From the NCBI GenBank assembly GCA_946807835.1, contig OX327695.1:29866501-29930500 (forward strand): a DNA stretch of 64,000 nucleotides, written 5' to 3'. The position numbers and the translations under genes were made by a program. The notes under the pieces were generated by a model. It saw only the letters and a list, made by a program, of their open reading frames with translations. It was not told the DNA's origin and did no database searches. Shown here piece after piece: positions 24,201 through 35,504 of the stretch (position 1 is the first letter of the stretch; every line of letters starts with the position of its first letter). The DNA is from Ailanthus altissimus. Lineage: Eukaryota > Streptophyta > Magnoliopsida > Sapindales > Simaroubaceae.

Positions 24201-25571
24201 AACAAACACAAGAGAAAGAGTTATGAGAATACCTTTTAATAGTATAAAATCATCATATCGCTCTTATTCTCTTTTTTCTTCTTACTCTTGCTCTCTCTCT
24301 TTGTAAGTCTCAAAAGAGTTGGGTGGCCACTATGGCTAGGAAAAAGGGGTTTATATAATGTCTAAAAATTTACTTTTTTGCCCTTTATTGAATATTATCA
24401 ATTCAATTCAACATTTGCTTTTTTTTTTAATAAAAAAAAAGTCCATAACTCATATTATAACACATGTTTTCATTGAGCCCAAATAAGTTATATTCTAACT
24501 TATAACATTTATTTTTGGGCCTAATCTTATTAAGTCTACATAAGCTCTAATTTAACTCGTAACAAGCACAACACTTAATTTAGTAATGGATTCTTACTCT
24601 AAATAGTAGGCTTAATCAAATAGAAAAGTCTATTTTTCCAATACCATACAAATAATAACACAACATAAACATGAAATAAACAATCACTTAGCATACGTGG
24701 TTACTGCATATCTGGGTTACTAAAGATACTTTGTGGTATTTTAATTTGTTTGTTGAATGGATCTTTCTTTAACTTTTAAACATATTGAATACCAGCTCAC
24801 AATATTGTTTTTCTGTTCAGTAGTAGTCTAATTAAAATCTATTGAGTTACTTGAAAATATGTCTTGAGAAGATGCAGTTTCATATTTTAAGTCTATCACT
24901 AATAACTAGGTATCTGAAATGCCTGACTGTTTGATTCTTTCACACCTTGGCAATGTTTATGGTTATTACCCAAATTGGTTTTTTGATGAGGTCAATGATC
25001 TATCTGCTCTGAACTCAGTGTTTTTAGCTTTTGTATCAGTATATGTCTAATAAGCATTAGAGAGAAAATATGGTCAATTTTTTGCCACGGGATGTGTTTC
25101 TATTGTTTTAACAACATGGAACATATTTGAATTAGCACATGGCATGTGAAGGATAGCATGACAGAGTTTACATAAAAATAAAAAGGGATATTTGAGATTC
25201 GTTTTGCGTTGGCTAAATTAGCCGTCACAAATAATTTTATGAAAACAACATTTATTACTGCAAGCGTAGTGGTAGAGCATGAGTTTTTAAGCATGTGGTC
25301 TTGGGTTTGAAGGATAATGTACTTTGCTAAATTTTGTTTTTTGGTCATGATCTTAGCTTTTAGTATTTTGTCATTTATAATTTTTATTATTATGAAACTA
25401 TATACAGTTTTATCATATGTGAAACTATCAACAAATTTTGCTGCAGGTCCTTTTGGTCGAGGGCAGATGCAAAAGCCTTTTGAGGAAGCAACATATGCCC
25501 TCAAGATTGGTGAGATTAGTGACATTGTGGATACTGATAGTGGGGTTCACATTATCATGAGAACTGGTTGA
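21236..25571 (+). CDS. PIN1: PIN1-type peptidyl-prolyl cis-trans isomerase, two exons
   Basis: Exon 1 21236-21470 and exon 2 25447-25571 join across a 3976-bp GT/AG intron inside a Gly codon; the product is 119 residues, the length of PIN1At. It is a parvulin domain without a WW domain, as in plants. Visible active-site features are RASHILIKH (His11), the phosphate-binding basic cluster GSRRK (19-22), Cys69 in [17 protein letters not shown] and the terminal GVHIIMRTG with the second His. The enzyme isomerises phospho-Ser/Thr-Pro bonds in nuclear and cytosolic proteins; in Arabidopsis it is linked to flowering-time control. The long intron is full of mobile DNA. Decayed copies of exon 2 lie downstream at 33.5 and 36.5 kb. 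Confidence 0.96.
21753..21950 (+). mobile_element. Intact 180-bp MITE, 9-bp TSD (Mutator-like)
   Basis: The MITE (21762-21941) has terminal inverted repeats GAGTATTGCTAGG / TAGTATTACTC and is flanked by the perfect 9-bp repeat TTATTGTAA (21753-21761 and 21942-21950). A 9-bp duplication suggests mobilisation by a Mutator-like transposase. It lies in the PIN1 intron and matches the split MITE at 10832-17310. Confidence 0.88.
21981..22450 (-). mobile_element. TRIM-like element with tandem LTR/internal units
   Basis: A 114-bp LTR-like unit (21981-22094) is followed by an internal segment (22095-22253), a second LTR-like unit (22254-about 22365) and a truncated second internal segment to about 22450. 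On the minus strand the internal segment begins with a primer binding site like TAGTATTAGAGCC directly next to the right-hand unit, as in terminal-repeat retrotransposons in miniature. A third copy with inverted units is at 23725-24107. The element is inside the PIN1 intron. Confidence 0.7.
22545..23075 (+). pseudogene. Ty3/gypsy pol 3' end remnant in the PIN1 intron
   Basis: Plus-strand translation with frame breaks gives the integrase C-terminal region and tail of a gypsy pol: [42 protein letters not shown] and [19 protein letters not shown]. This is followed by the usual end-of-element motif (GGACGAAATTTTTGTAAGAAATGGAGGAT), in which the purine-rich part precedes TGTAGTAAC, an LTR start. 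Upstream pol is missing. It resembles the pol end of the gypsy element at 45.3-45.6 kb. Confidence 0.8.
23076..24708. repeat. 1.6-kb palindrome in the PIN1 intron
   Basis: Left arm 23076-about 23829 and right arm about 24000-24708 are inverted, imperfect copies with a loop of roughly 170 bases. The arms start TGTAGTAACTACGTG and end CACGTAGTTACTACA-like (GCATACGTGGTTACTGCA). Each arm holds LTR-like gypsy sequence and then an LTR unit of the TRIM; the loop is the TRIM internal segment with its primer binding site. The transcribed intron could fold into a long hairpin. Confidence 0.85.
25258..25330 (+). mobile_element. tRNA-related SINE-like fragment in the PIN1 intron
   Basis: GTAGTGGTAGAGCATGAG resembles a pol III A box and GGGTTTGAAGG about 30 bases later resembles a B box. 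The core AGTTTTTAAGCATGTGGTCTTGGGTTTGA recurs at 55508-55540. No TSD was found, so the ends are uncertain. Confidence 0.5.
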
Positions 25572-26429
25572 TTCTTGGTGAAATTAGCTCGGGCTGGATT
25601 AAAAAGACTGGTTGATTGTATTCGGAAATCATATCCGAGAATGTTGTGATTGATTTTGCTTGTTTTTGGATTGTTGACCATCATATGGTAAAGCCATCGG
25701 CACATTGTGTGGAATAAGTATTCTGACTAAATTGAATTTTTTTTTTTCATGAAGGCTTATACGGATTTGGACTTGCCTTGGTTTGGGATTGGGATGATTG
25801 AATGAATACGCATTGTATGTCTTCTTGTTTGACCATTTGTGGCTAAATATTCATTCTTCTATTTGGTGGTATGGTAAGACTTGAGTTTGCGGTTTGATTG
25901 AGAATTGGTTTTTCAATAGCTAGTACTAATTATAAAATAGATCCTAACATTGAGTTATGGAACACTTTGGTCTCTGAAGATGTCTGCCTTAGCCCATCAA
26001 AACTGCAAAATCTCCCCCATGTTGTCTGATCTCATATCACAACACGTGAAATCGCTTCATTTACTTTGCATGGCCAAAGATTGACTTCAGTTTCACAATT
26101 TCATTCTTGAACTCTTGGACTTGAGGCTTTTCTGGTAGCAACGGTAGTTTCACTTTCACAGCTCAAGCATAACATACTGCATAAATAAAATTCACTTTCA
26201 GATTGCTCGAATTTCACAACACTAGTAATAACCCATATAAAATGAACTTCATTAAACCCCCTAGTATTCAAATTCATGCACTCGCTTTCAGCTTCGAGTA
26301 AATTTCATTTCGTTCTCTTTCTTCTTGATCAACATTCTGCGTAACAGTCAAAGCACTTAATTGACCAAATGAAGATGACTGTGCCAACAACTAGGGTCTC
26401 TTCTCATATCATTTATTGTCCCTCCCGGA
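25572..26429. other. PIN1 3' UTR and spacer
   Basis: PIN1 3' UTR probably extends to about 25810. The remaining sequence has no recognisable gene; it lies downstream of the relic exon at 26430-26507. Confidence 0.4.
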
Positions 26430-26507
26430 TCATGGAGTAGTGTTGATAAATATTACGTCTTCGTTTGGATCATTGCACTGCAAACACTTCATCATTGGCT
26501 GATATCG
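26430..26507 (-). pseudogene. Relic last exon of the EAR/SIM-like family (copy C)
   Basis: After a splice acceptor (TTTCAG on minus, exon starting at 26507) a 25-codon frame in phase 0 ends TGA. It contains DPNEDVIFINTTP, which aligns with DPDDDVIFFDTP of the last exon of the gene at 37943-38798 in the same phase. The stop comes earlier than in that gene. The rest of copy C lies beyond the copia insertion, near 32.1-32.4 kb. Confidence 0.65.
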
Positions 26508-26532
26508 CTGAAACCAATCTAATAATTGTATT

Positions 26533-27167
26533 TGATGAAGCGGAAGTATACAAACGAATAAATAAAATATATTTTAAATAAATAATAATATAGAATAAGT
26601 TATTAAAAAATAAAGAGAGAAAGGGGTAGAAAAAAAAATACACAAAAAATTACGTAATTTGATAACTTGCCTACATTTACGGTGGATTAAGATCACACTC
26701 TTCTCTTATTATGAATCACAAGACACTCACAAAATATGTCTATTACAAAAAAGATCACAAAAAAAAAAACTCTTTCTTATACTGTAGGAATTTTCTTTCA
26801 CAAAGAATTACAAAATTATCATTAAGATCTCAAAGATTTCTTATTTATCACTAAGATGTGTTTACAAGCTAATTGATAACTTTTATATAGGTTTTGGGAT
26901 GACTTAGGTTTACCCTATATGTGTGAGAGTCGTATTAGGAAATCTTGAAGCAAGTGAGAGACTAAATAAGAAAGTTTCCTTATTTCGGGAAACTGTTCCG
27001 GTCTCTAGCGCCGCGGCGCTCACGCCTGGTCACCACGGAGCTGGCCCCTGGTGTGCCCTTCTTCATTTTTCGTCTCCTTTCACGTCCGTCTTCGATCCGT
27101 GCGCACCCTACGCACTTGGCTTGCTCTCCAAATCATATCCCGATGATTTTCAATCAATATTCTCACA
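26533..27167 (-). repeat. 3' LTR of the third copia element
   Basis: Direct partner of 31251-31983. Starts TGATGAAGCGG on plus, decayed from TGTTGAAGC. The right border (CTCACA) is judged from where similarity to the other LTR ends. Confidence 0.8.
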
Positions 27168-27359
27168 AATTTTCTCATTGATTCAAAATCATTCACAAAG
27201 CAACTCGATCTCTCATTTCTGCATCTTTAGTTACCCTCACAAAGTAGTGGCTCTGGTTAAGTCCTTACATAGGATGAACTTAATCGAGGGCAGTGACTTA
27301 GTCAACATATCAGCAGGGTTTTTAGATGATGCTATCTTTGTTAGATTAACTTTACGACT

Positions 27360-30056
27360 TTAGACAATCTCACGAATGTAATGGAGCCTCACATCAATGT
27401 GTTTCGACCTCTTGTGGAACACTTGATGCTTGCTTAGGTATATGGCACTCTGGCTATCACAATACACACCGGTGTTCACATCTTCACTAGCCAATACCTC
27501 TGCGTATATGTCTTTTAACCATACGACCTCCTTAATAGCTTTACCAATGGCTATGTACTCCGCCTCTGTGGTAGATAGTGCAACCACCTGTTGTAGAATT
27601 GATCTCTAACATACACTACACCCAAACACTGTGAATACATAGCCTGTTAACGATCTTCTTTTGTTAAGATCACCTGTATAATCTGAGTCTACGTACCATC
27701 TTACCATTTCATTGCTTTCCTCATCCATCTTATATATCAACCCGTGATTTGACGTCCCCTTGAGATATCTTAAAATCCACTTTACTGCAAGTCAGTGATC
27801 TTTTTTCGGATTTGCCATGTATCTACTTATCACACTCACAGCCTGTGCTATGTCTGGTCTTGTGCAAACCATTGCATACATAATGCTCCGCACAGTGCTT
27901 GCATACGGTACTTTACTCATCTACAGTTTCTCCTCATCGGATGTCAGCGACTGTGCTGCTGAAAGTCTAAAATGCATGGCCAAAGGAGTAGAGACAGCCT
28001 TCGCGTTTGACATACCAAACTTCTTTAAAATTTTGACTATATATCACTGTTGGGACAAGAAGATAACATCTCTTCTTTCCCTCACAATATCCATACCCAA
28101 AATTCTTTTCGCTGCTTCCAAATCCTTCATTTTAAACTCGCCACTGAACTGCTTCTTGAGCTTTTATATTTCTTCCATATTCTTGCATGCGATCAACATA
28201 TCATCGACGTATAGAAGCAAATACATCATCCCACAACTTATATTCTTGAAGTACACGCATCCGTCATACTTGCTCCTACTAAAACCACAAGCCATCATAA
28301 ACTCATTAAATCTCCTATACCACTGTCTAGGTGATTGCTTTAACCCGTATAATGACTTCTTTAGCAAACAAGCATGATCTGCTTTTCCGGGCTCCTCGAA
28401 CCTTTGAGGCTGTGCCATGTATATCGTTTCTTCAAGCTCTCAATGTAGAAAAGCTGTCTCTACATCCATCTGCTCTAAATGTAAATCAAGGTTTGCACAC
28501 ATGGCTAACAAAATCCTAATAGATGTGTGCTTGACAACTAGAGAGAATATCTCATGAAAATCAACTCACTCTCTTTGAGTAAAACCTTGTGCTACTAACC
28601 TAGCCTTGAATCTTATAGGCTCAATCCTCGGTATTTCCTCCTTCACCTTATACATCCACTTACACCTGATTAGCTTCTTTTGAGGTCTCTCCACCAACTT
28701 CCAAGTATTGTTCTTCTTAAGAGAACTAATTTCTTCTTTTATAGCCTGCTGCTATTCTTTCTTGTTTTCACTCTTCATAGTCTCACCATATGTTTTAGGC
28801 TCATCATTCTTAAGAGTATAAGCAGAATTAAAAGCATGAGCAACTAAGTCTGCTTATGAATACCTGATTGGTGGGTTAATCGTTCTCCTTAACCTATCTC
28901 TAACTAACTGGTACTCTTCAAGTTCCATCTCAGGAGTCCTAGTCTTTCTTTGGGTGGACTTAGAGGAACTCGCCGGTGTTCTTGGTTCATCTTCAAGGAT
29001 CTCTTCATTGAAGTGTTGATTTGGGGGCATATCAGATCCATGTTCAGGTTCTACTTCAACTTCTATTGACTCGGGTGCTGAGTTTTTCTTGGGTACAGGT
29101 TCTTCTTTCTCATCTTTTTGGGAGGTTTTCAGCATCGTCATCTCATCGAACGTCACATCACAGCTTATGATACTCCTTGGTGGTGTCAAGTCTTTACACC
29201 ACACCTTGTATCCTTTCACTCTTTTAGGATATCCTATGAATACCCCTTTGATAGCTTTAGGTTCCAACTCCCCCTCCTTAACATGTACAAAAGCAGGGCA
29301 ACCAAAAATTCCGAGGTGGTCATACTTCGGAGGATTGGCAAACCATTTCTCTTCTGGTGTTTTGAAGTCAATTGTTGAGGAGGGACTTCTATTAATCAAG
29401 TAAGCTGCAGTCACCATATCTTCTCCCCTGAATGTCTTGGACATCTTTGCATTGGTAAACAAGCATCTAACCCTTTCAAGTAGGGTCCTATTCATCCTCT
29501 CAGCTACGCCATTCTATTGTGGTGTTGATCTTACTGTTCTATACCTTACAATCTCATGCGTGGCATAAAACCCATCAAACTCTCTATTGCAAAATTCGAG
29601 GCCGTTGTCAGTCCTTAGCCTCTTTACCCTTTTGCCAGTCTAATTCTCAACAAGAACCTTTCAAGTCTTGAATACTTCAAAGGTTTGATCCTTACTCTTC
29701 AACACATAGACCCACAGCTTCCTCAAATAGTCATCAATTAAACTGAGAAAATACCTAGCACCACCACGAGTAGCTGTCTGAGATGGTCCCCAAAGATCTG
29801 AGTGTATGTAGTTAAGAGTCCCCTTAGTCTTGTGCTCGCCGGTACTGAACTTCACTCTATATGCTTTCCCAAGCACACAATGCTCACAAAACTCTAAGGG
29901 CTGGAACTTATATTCTCCAAATGCATTTTGATTGAATAACTCCTTTAGGTTTCTTTCGCCTAGGTGTGCCAGTCTAAAATACCACAACTTGGTTTGCATA
30001 CTCTCATCATCTACAGAGAATAGTGCAGAACCACTTATGACTTCACCCTTAAGCAC
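27360..30056 (-). pseudogene. copia integrase, RT and RNase H, interrupted
   Basis: Integrase starts near 30056 with LAHLGERNL and CEHCVLGKAYRVKF, then HSDLWGPS. The segment 29495-28854 has MNRTLLERVRCLF and the integrase C-terminus. RT survives as 28418-28164 with YGLKQSPRQWYRRF and YVDDMLIAC. RNase H at 27587-27360 has STTEAEYIA and KRSKHIDVRLHYIRE. At least five stops or frame changes separate the pieces, so no polyprotein can be made. Confidence 0.88.
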
Positions 30057-30331
30057 ATAAACCCCTTTGCGCTTCTTTCATCTCATCACCATCATGGAAC
30101 ATTTCAAAACTCTTAAAATCCCTCCGTCGATCCTGATGGAACACCCATTCTGGTCTAGAGTCCCTAGTGAGATCAACTTTCTCATCAAGTAGAAATATAC
30201 CAAACATCTGTCAACTCTCTCACCTGCCCATCATGTAGCCTAAGTTTAACACTATCAATTCTCATCATTTAATATGCAATGTCATTACCCATTAAGACAT
30301 TTTCACTACTAATAGGCTAGAAATTTGTAAA

Positions 30332-31219
30332 CTAGGACTTGTGTGGGCACATGTGAAAAGTGCAACCAGAATCAAGGACCCATTGTTGAGAGTTCTTACC
30401 ATCAGTAGCTACGAGTGTATCTACGCTGTCATAGCTATCATCATAGGCAAGCGCAGTATCCGCTTTCTTCTTGTCTTGTGCTTTCTTCTTAAGACAGTCC
30501 TTTATGAAGTGTCTTTCTTTCTTGCAGCAATAGCACTTCTTAGGAGTCCTAAACTTCGACCTTGAGCCTTTTTTTTTTCCATCTCTATATGAAGGCTTTC
30601 CTTTTACAGATAAGCTTTCTGTTTTGCCCTCGATCTGCTTTCCTAATAACTTTGAGTTTAATGATGATTTCACATCACTCATCGTTAAACCCTCTCTACC
30701 ATAGAATAGCGTATCAACAAAACTCTCATAACTCTTGGAGAGTGAACTCAGCAGGATAATTTCCCTATCTTCATCTTCTATCTTGATGTTGATAGATTCA
30801 AGATCAAGGATGATCTTATTGAAGGCGTCTATATAATCTTTCATCGGCGTCCCCTCTGACATGGACAGCTGATACAACTTATTCTTTATATGTAATCTGT
30901 TAGCCAACGATTTTCTCATATAAAGAGAGTCAAGCTTCTTCCAAAGACCTATTGCTGTCGTCTCACCTGTTACTTCTCTTAGTACTTCATCGCTCAATGA
31001 TAGAACGATTGTGCTATGAGCTCTTTCTTGAATGTCCCTTCTTTCTGCTTCAGCTCTAGATGACTCTGGCATCTTCTCTTCATCACTAGATGGAGCTGCA
31101 GTCTTTTTTAATGCCGAGCCAAGCCTTTGACTCACTAACAACACCTTAACCTTCATCTTCCATAAATTGAAGTCATTCGTATCATTGAATTTCTTTACCT
31201 CGTACTTGGGTGTGGCCAT
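30332..31219 (-). pseudogene. copia gag to protease start, 295 codons open
   Basis: ATG at 31219 begins MATPKYEVKKFNDTNDFNL, a typical copia gag N-terminus. The zinc knuckle CYCCKKERHFIKDC is complete, and the protease motif DSGCTFHMCPH keeps its catalytic Asp. The frame stops at 30332, just after the protease motif, and pol is fragmented. It is the best-preserved coding piece of the copia elements here. It corresponds to the decayed gag at 15.2-15.9 kb. Confidence 0.9.
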
Positions 31220-31250
31220 GTCTGCTTAGAACTAAGCTCTGATACCAGTT

Positions 31251-31983
31251 TGTTGAAGCAGAAGCACACAAATGAGCAAACAAAATATATCCCAAGCAAA
31301 TAATAATGTAGAACAAGTTATTAAGAAATAAAAAGAAAAAAGGAGTAGAAGAAAAAACACACAAAGAATTACATGATTCGGCAACTTGCCTACGTTCATG
31401 GCTGATCAAAATCACACTTTTCTCTTATTATGAATCACAAGACACTCACAAAGTATGCTTATTATAAGAAAGATCATAAAGAAAACTCTCTCTTATACTA
31501 TAAGGATTTTCTCTCACAAAGAATTACAAGATTATCACTAAGATCACAAAGATTTCTTGTTTATCACCAAGATGTGTTTACAAGCTAATTGATAGCCTTT
31601 ATATAGGTTTTGGGACAACCTAAGTTTATCCTATACGTGTGGGAGTCGTATTAGGGAGTCTTGAGGTAAGTGGGAGACGAAATAAGGAAGTTTCCTTATT
31701 TCGGGATACTGTTCCCGTCTCCAGCACTACGGCACTAGGCTCTCATCGCCATGGCGCTGGCGCACCTGTCTGAGCTCTGCGGCGCTGGTCTCCTGGCACC
31801 GCGGCTCTCAAGTTCTAGAATGAGCACCGCAGTGCTTACACCTGGTCACTACGGAGTTGGCGTCTGGTGCACCTTTCTTAATTTTTCGTCTTCTTTCGTG
31901 TCCGTCTTCGATCCATGCACACCCTACACACTTAACTTACTCTCCAAATTATATTTCAATAATTTTTAATTAATATTCTTCCA
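31251..31983 (-). repeat. 5' LTR of the third copia element, with GC-rich repeats
   Basis: Starts TGTTGAAGCAGAAGC and adjoins the primer binding site. Compared with the left LTR it has roughly 100 extra bases between 31720 and 31850 made of degenerate GCGCCGCGGCGCT-like modules. Confidence 0.82.
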
Positions 31984-32058
31984 GTACCTATCATTTCACT
32001 CTACTATATTCATGGCCATTATTCAATGAAAATTTAAAAAGATATCTAAAACATTCTT

Positions 32059-32420
32059 CTACATTCTATCAGAGCCGTAATTATCATAATAATGATTTTG
32101 ATTTGGATAATTCATATTCTCATCAAGCTTCCCCCGTAAAAGTGCAAAGAAATAGTCCAGTAAAAACCTCGTTTCTCATCAGCATCTAAGTTTTACAAGA
32201 GTAAATATCCATTACCACTTGCAAAACTGCTAGAAAAGACCAGAAGCTCTTATTGTTTATACTGAATGCTCTCTTGATTCACTTTATTTTGATTGACGTG
32301 CTGAAATTATGTGATGTTGACGTTAATCACAAACCTTTGATATTTCAGATATTAAGCAGCACAAGTAAAATGAATCAATGGCAGAGATGAAGAAGGCGGA
32401 AGTGAAGATACTGTACTCGC
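32059..32420 (-). pseudogene. Upstream relic of copy C: leader and Asn/Tyr/His-rich exon trace
   Basis: Near 32278-32345 the sequence TTTTGATTGACGTGCTGAAATTATGTGA matches the region upstream of the two family genes (39047-39075 and 54598-54625). At about 32150-32059, minus-strand translation gives NYPNQNHYYDNYGSDRM then stop, resembling the His/Asn tract of the gene at 52873-54362. No continuous model could be built. The DLN exon was not found. Confidence 0.4.
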
Positions 32421-33451
32421 ACTGCTCTTAGGTCCGTGTATAAAATAATACATAAGCTCTTCAATAATTCCTCAGTATGTAATTTTGTGTTATGTAGCTT
32501 TGGTTTCTTGATCTGCATGGGATAGAAATATGAACTATCCTCGCAGATAAGAGATATTCCAACCGTTAAAAAAATTTATTACAATGAGATTGAAATAGAG
32601 ATAAATTAAAAAATTAATTAAAAACAAAAATATAAGATTTAAACTAATATCTTTATTTTTGATACCATATTAATTTATTATTAAACCTAAAATTTAAGTT
32701 GTTAAAGGATGACCTAAAATTAATACTAAAACAAATCTTAACAGTCACAAAAACAACATAACTTTTGAATATAGAAATTTTTTACAAGAATTGTGTCTTG
32801 TGAGTTGTGACATTAGACTAGAATAATACCTTAATCCATACTCTACAAATATGTTTGATAAATTGAAGTTGAAGTTCAGTTTAGCACATTGCAGTTTTAT
32901 TGTACTATGCATTTGCAGTTTTAATATAGTTAAGAAAGTAAATAAACTAGTTAATTATTATTCAAATTAGAAGATCAAATCATTGCTCCATTTCAAAGGA
33001 ATAAGACATTATAGAGAGTTTTTCTAATGAAGAAATAATTTTGCTGTTGGATATTTTGTAAGAAATGGAAAGAAAAAACAATGTATCTAATTCCTTCCAC
33101 AATCACACAAGGCAAAAACTTCTATTTTATAGTGAAAGATTGGAGCAGCTAGTAGATGATTGTCATGGTAACTTCTGTGAAAATTATTCTGCAGCTTTTA
33201 AGAAATCGGACAATTTATATTACACCCACCAGCTAATTCAACAACTAATAGCTTTCTTTTCTTTCCATTTTCTTTTTTAAAGTAATATTTTATTCTATTT
33301 TTTTTTATATTTTAACGTAAGAGTAAGATTTTGTGATACAACTTCTTAGCACGAAATTAGTAAGTTCATATTAATTTAATTTTTAAGCCTTTGCTGTCCA
33401 ATAACAATTCAATGTCTTCAGGAAAAAAAAAAGTGCAATGCTTTAATATTT
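32421..33451. other. AT-rich spacer without a recognised gene
   Basis: Only short ORFs without family resemblance. The sequence upstream of 33452 may be decayed PIN1 intron. Confidence 0.45.
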
Positions 33452-33640
33452 TGCTGCAGGACTTTTTGGTCGAAGGCAGATGCTGAGATGCAAAAGAACA
33501 ACATTTGCTCTTATGATTGGTGTGATTAATTAGTAAAGTTGAGTTCTTCAGAAACGAAAATTTATGTCATTATAGATACTAATTGCGGGGTTCACATAAT
33601 CGGGAGGATTCGTTAGTTATTGATGACTAGGGTACATTTG
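33452..33640 (+). pseudogene. Decayed copy of PIN1 exon 2 (first)
   Basis: GCTGCAGGACTTTTTGGTCGAAGGCAGATG corresponds to the PIN1 acceptor and exon 2 start at 25441. A later block, GGGGTTCACATAATC..GGATTCGTTAG, corresponds to the exon end. Indels shift the frame and the middle is partly lost. The retained acceptor and intron sequence show a DNA-level segmental copy and not a retrocopy. Confidence 0.85.
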
Positions 33641-34085
33641 GCAGCTCGCACTATATACTAATTTTGTTTAAAGAGTTTCTACTAATATTTGTATACTATT
33701 TTTGGCTGCAAAGTTTGAATGAATTGTATTAACAAAAGTATAAAAAGATTATTGCACATTTTAAAACGTGATATGGCTAATGTGTTAATACAAATATGGT
33801 ATAAATTTAATCAAAGTAGTCTTTTGCTAATGGTGTTTGTAAAACACTAGGAAAACTTCAAAGAGAATATAAATTAGTGCCAAGGAAAATTAAAGTAGAT
33901 TGCAAATTCAAGTAAACAATAAGTATTAAAAAAAACAACAAAAAAGAAAAAAAAAACAACAATAACAATAACAACGACAACGACAACGACAACGACACCG
34001 ACAGCATGGTATTCTATCCAACCATTTTGCATTAAGTAGGCAATCTGCCATTCATGATATTATAGTTTGTAGCATAATATATGAA
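33641..34085. other. Spacer with an (ACAACG)n-type microsatellite
   Basis: AACAAC/AACGAC repeats occupy about 33950-34003. No gene was seen. Confidence 0.6.
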
Positions 34086-34738
34086 TGAGGGAAAATTGAC
34101 AGTTTAGTCTTTGCATTTTTTTTAAATTACTCACTAAATCTCTTTTTTTTTTTTAATAATTAGGTTAGTCTCTGTCTTTCAAAATATTCTGTTAAATACC
34201 TTTTACTAAATTGTATTTGATATGACAATGGCTCAATTTAAGCTCATTAATAAAATAAATGATAACATATGATCTTTATTGATCCAAAATTACAATTCGA
34301 TAATAATATTAAATTAATATTATAAATTTTTACATTAAAAAATATTAAAATTTTATTTTCATTTCCTCCACTCCACCCCACCACTTTCCTCCCTCCCAAA
34401 TTTCAATTTTCATTCCCCTAAAAAAACCATGAACATGAAAGAGACGTGGGGGTTGGCAGTTGATAAGGGCGGCAAGTATAGAGGGTGACAGTGGGCATGG
34501 AGGTGGGTAGAGGCAGTAGGGGGAAAAGTGCTTTTGGAGTTTTGGAGAATGGAAGAGATGAGATTTTGGAGAATGAAAGTGATGTAGCTGGGAAAAGTGA
34601 GGGAAGATTTACTCCTCAAAAGTTAGTTTTAATGGGATATTTTGGATAACAGCGACTAACTAAAGTATTTAAACAAATGTAAGAACCTAGTGAGTAATTT
34701 AAGAAAAACGCTAGGATGAAATTGTCCATTTTCCTATA
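34086..34738. mobile_element. Non-autonomous DNA transposon, about 650 bp
   Basis: Ends about 34086-34175 and 34650-34738 are inverted copies: GGGAAAATTGACAGTTTAGTC..TTAAATTACTCACTA on the left, and on the opposite strand GGAAAATGGACAATTTCATC..TTAAATTACTCACTAGG. Flanks TATGAATGA and TATAGATGA could be a degraded 9-bp duplication. No transposase is present. Confidence 0.7.
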
Positions 34739-34848
34739 GATGAGTGATTAAAAACTTTGGTTGTGACATGGATTGTGGAAATAGGTGTATTTTAATTAGC
34801 AATTTAATTGTAATTTCGCATGATACTTGTCCTGGTCCCTACTTGATC

Positions 34849-35067
34849 GGAGAAAATTACCAGTTTTATTTCTGTTTGTATCTTAATTTACTTAGTAGAT
34901 CTCTTTTTTTTTTTACAATACCTTATTATATTCTTTTAGGATGTAAATGGTCATTTTGTAGGGACGAAAATGGTAATAGAAAGAACATAATTAGATACTT
35001 ATAAAAAATCATGAACCTGATGGATAATTAAGATGAAAACTGGGACAAAAGTGATAATTTCCCTTTT
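34849..35067. mobile_element. Related MITE, about 220 bp
   Basis: GGAGAAAATTACCAGTTTTATT..TCTTAATTTACTTAGTAG at the left mirrors GGGAAATTATCACTTTTGTCC..TCTTAATTATCCATCAGG read inward from the right. It resembles the 650-bp element next to it. No exact TSD was seen. Confidence 0.65.
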
Positions 35068-35504
35068 CACTTGATCTTTCTAAATTTTTAAGCATTTACT
35101 GGTTAATAATAATCGAATTTCAAGAAATCTATCAAATAATTGTAGGGAATTGAAAGGCTAAAATCCTTTCAGTCTTTATCGCATATGAAAGACAATAGGA
35201 AAGAGATTGAACAAGGCTAGAAATATGGTTACATGATTTTAGAGGAGCTTGCCATATAAACCGAATTTATTAGCCGTTATGAAATTTTTGATGAACTCAA
35301 GGCCTTCATTTTAATGGAGAAAAAAAAGTGCATTACAAACCCTTTACTTCAAGACCTTTATTTCAGTCATTACCGCAAAGTGAAAAAAGTTGACATTTTA
35401 GTTGTAATCTTATCATAATTAAAGTGCAATATGGGTTACTTGAATATAAATGTGTTCAAAAGCAAAAGGTGCATTGCTTTTCATATTTTCAGCTGGTCTC
35501 TTAA

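Larger units (their letters stand above)
26533..31983 (-). mobile_element. Ty1/copia retrotransposon inserted in copy C
   Basis: LTRs are about 26533-27167 and 31251-31983 in direct orientation, with a perfect primer binding site TGGTATCAGAGC (minus strand, 31236-31247). Flanks are GTATT and GTACC, a plausible 5-bp duplication with two C-to-T changes. All copia domains occur in order on the minus strand: gag 31219, protease, integrase, RT and RNase H to 27360, with numerous stops. The right LTR is about 100 bp longer owing to extra GC-rich repeats at 31720-31850. Confidence 0.9.

Noticed and set aside
27817..28377. 186-codon plus-strand ORF
   Set aside because: Antisense of copia RT and integrase sequence, which is recognisable on the minus strand.
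26528..31988. Perfect TSD for the third copia element
   Set aside because: Flanks GTATT and GTACC agree at only three of five positions; listed as plausible, not as proven.
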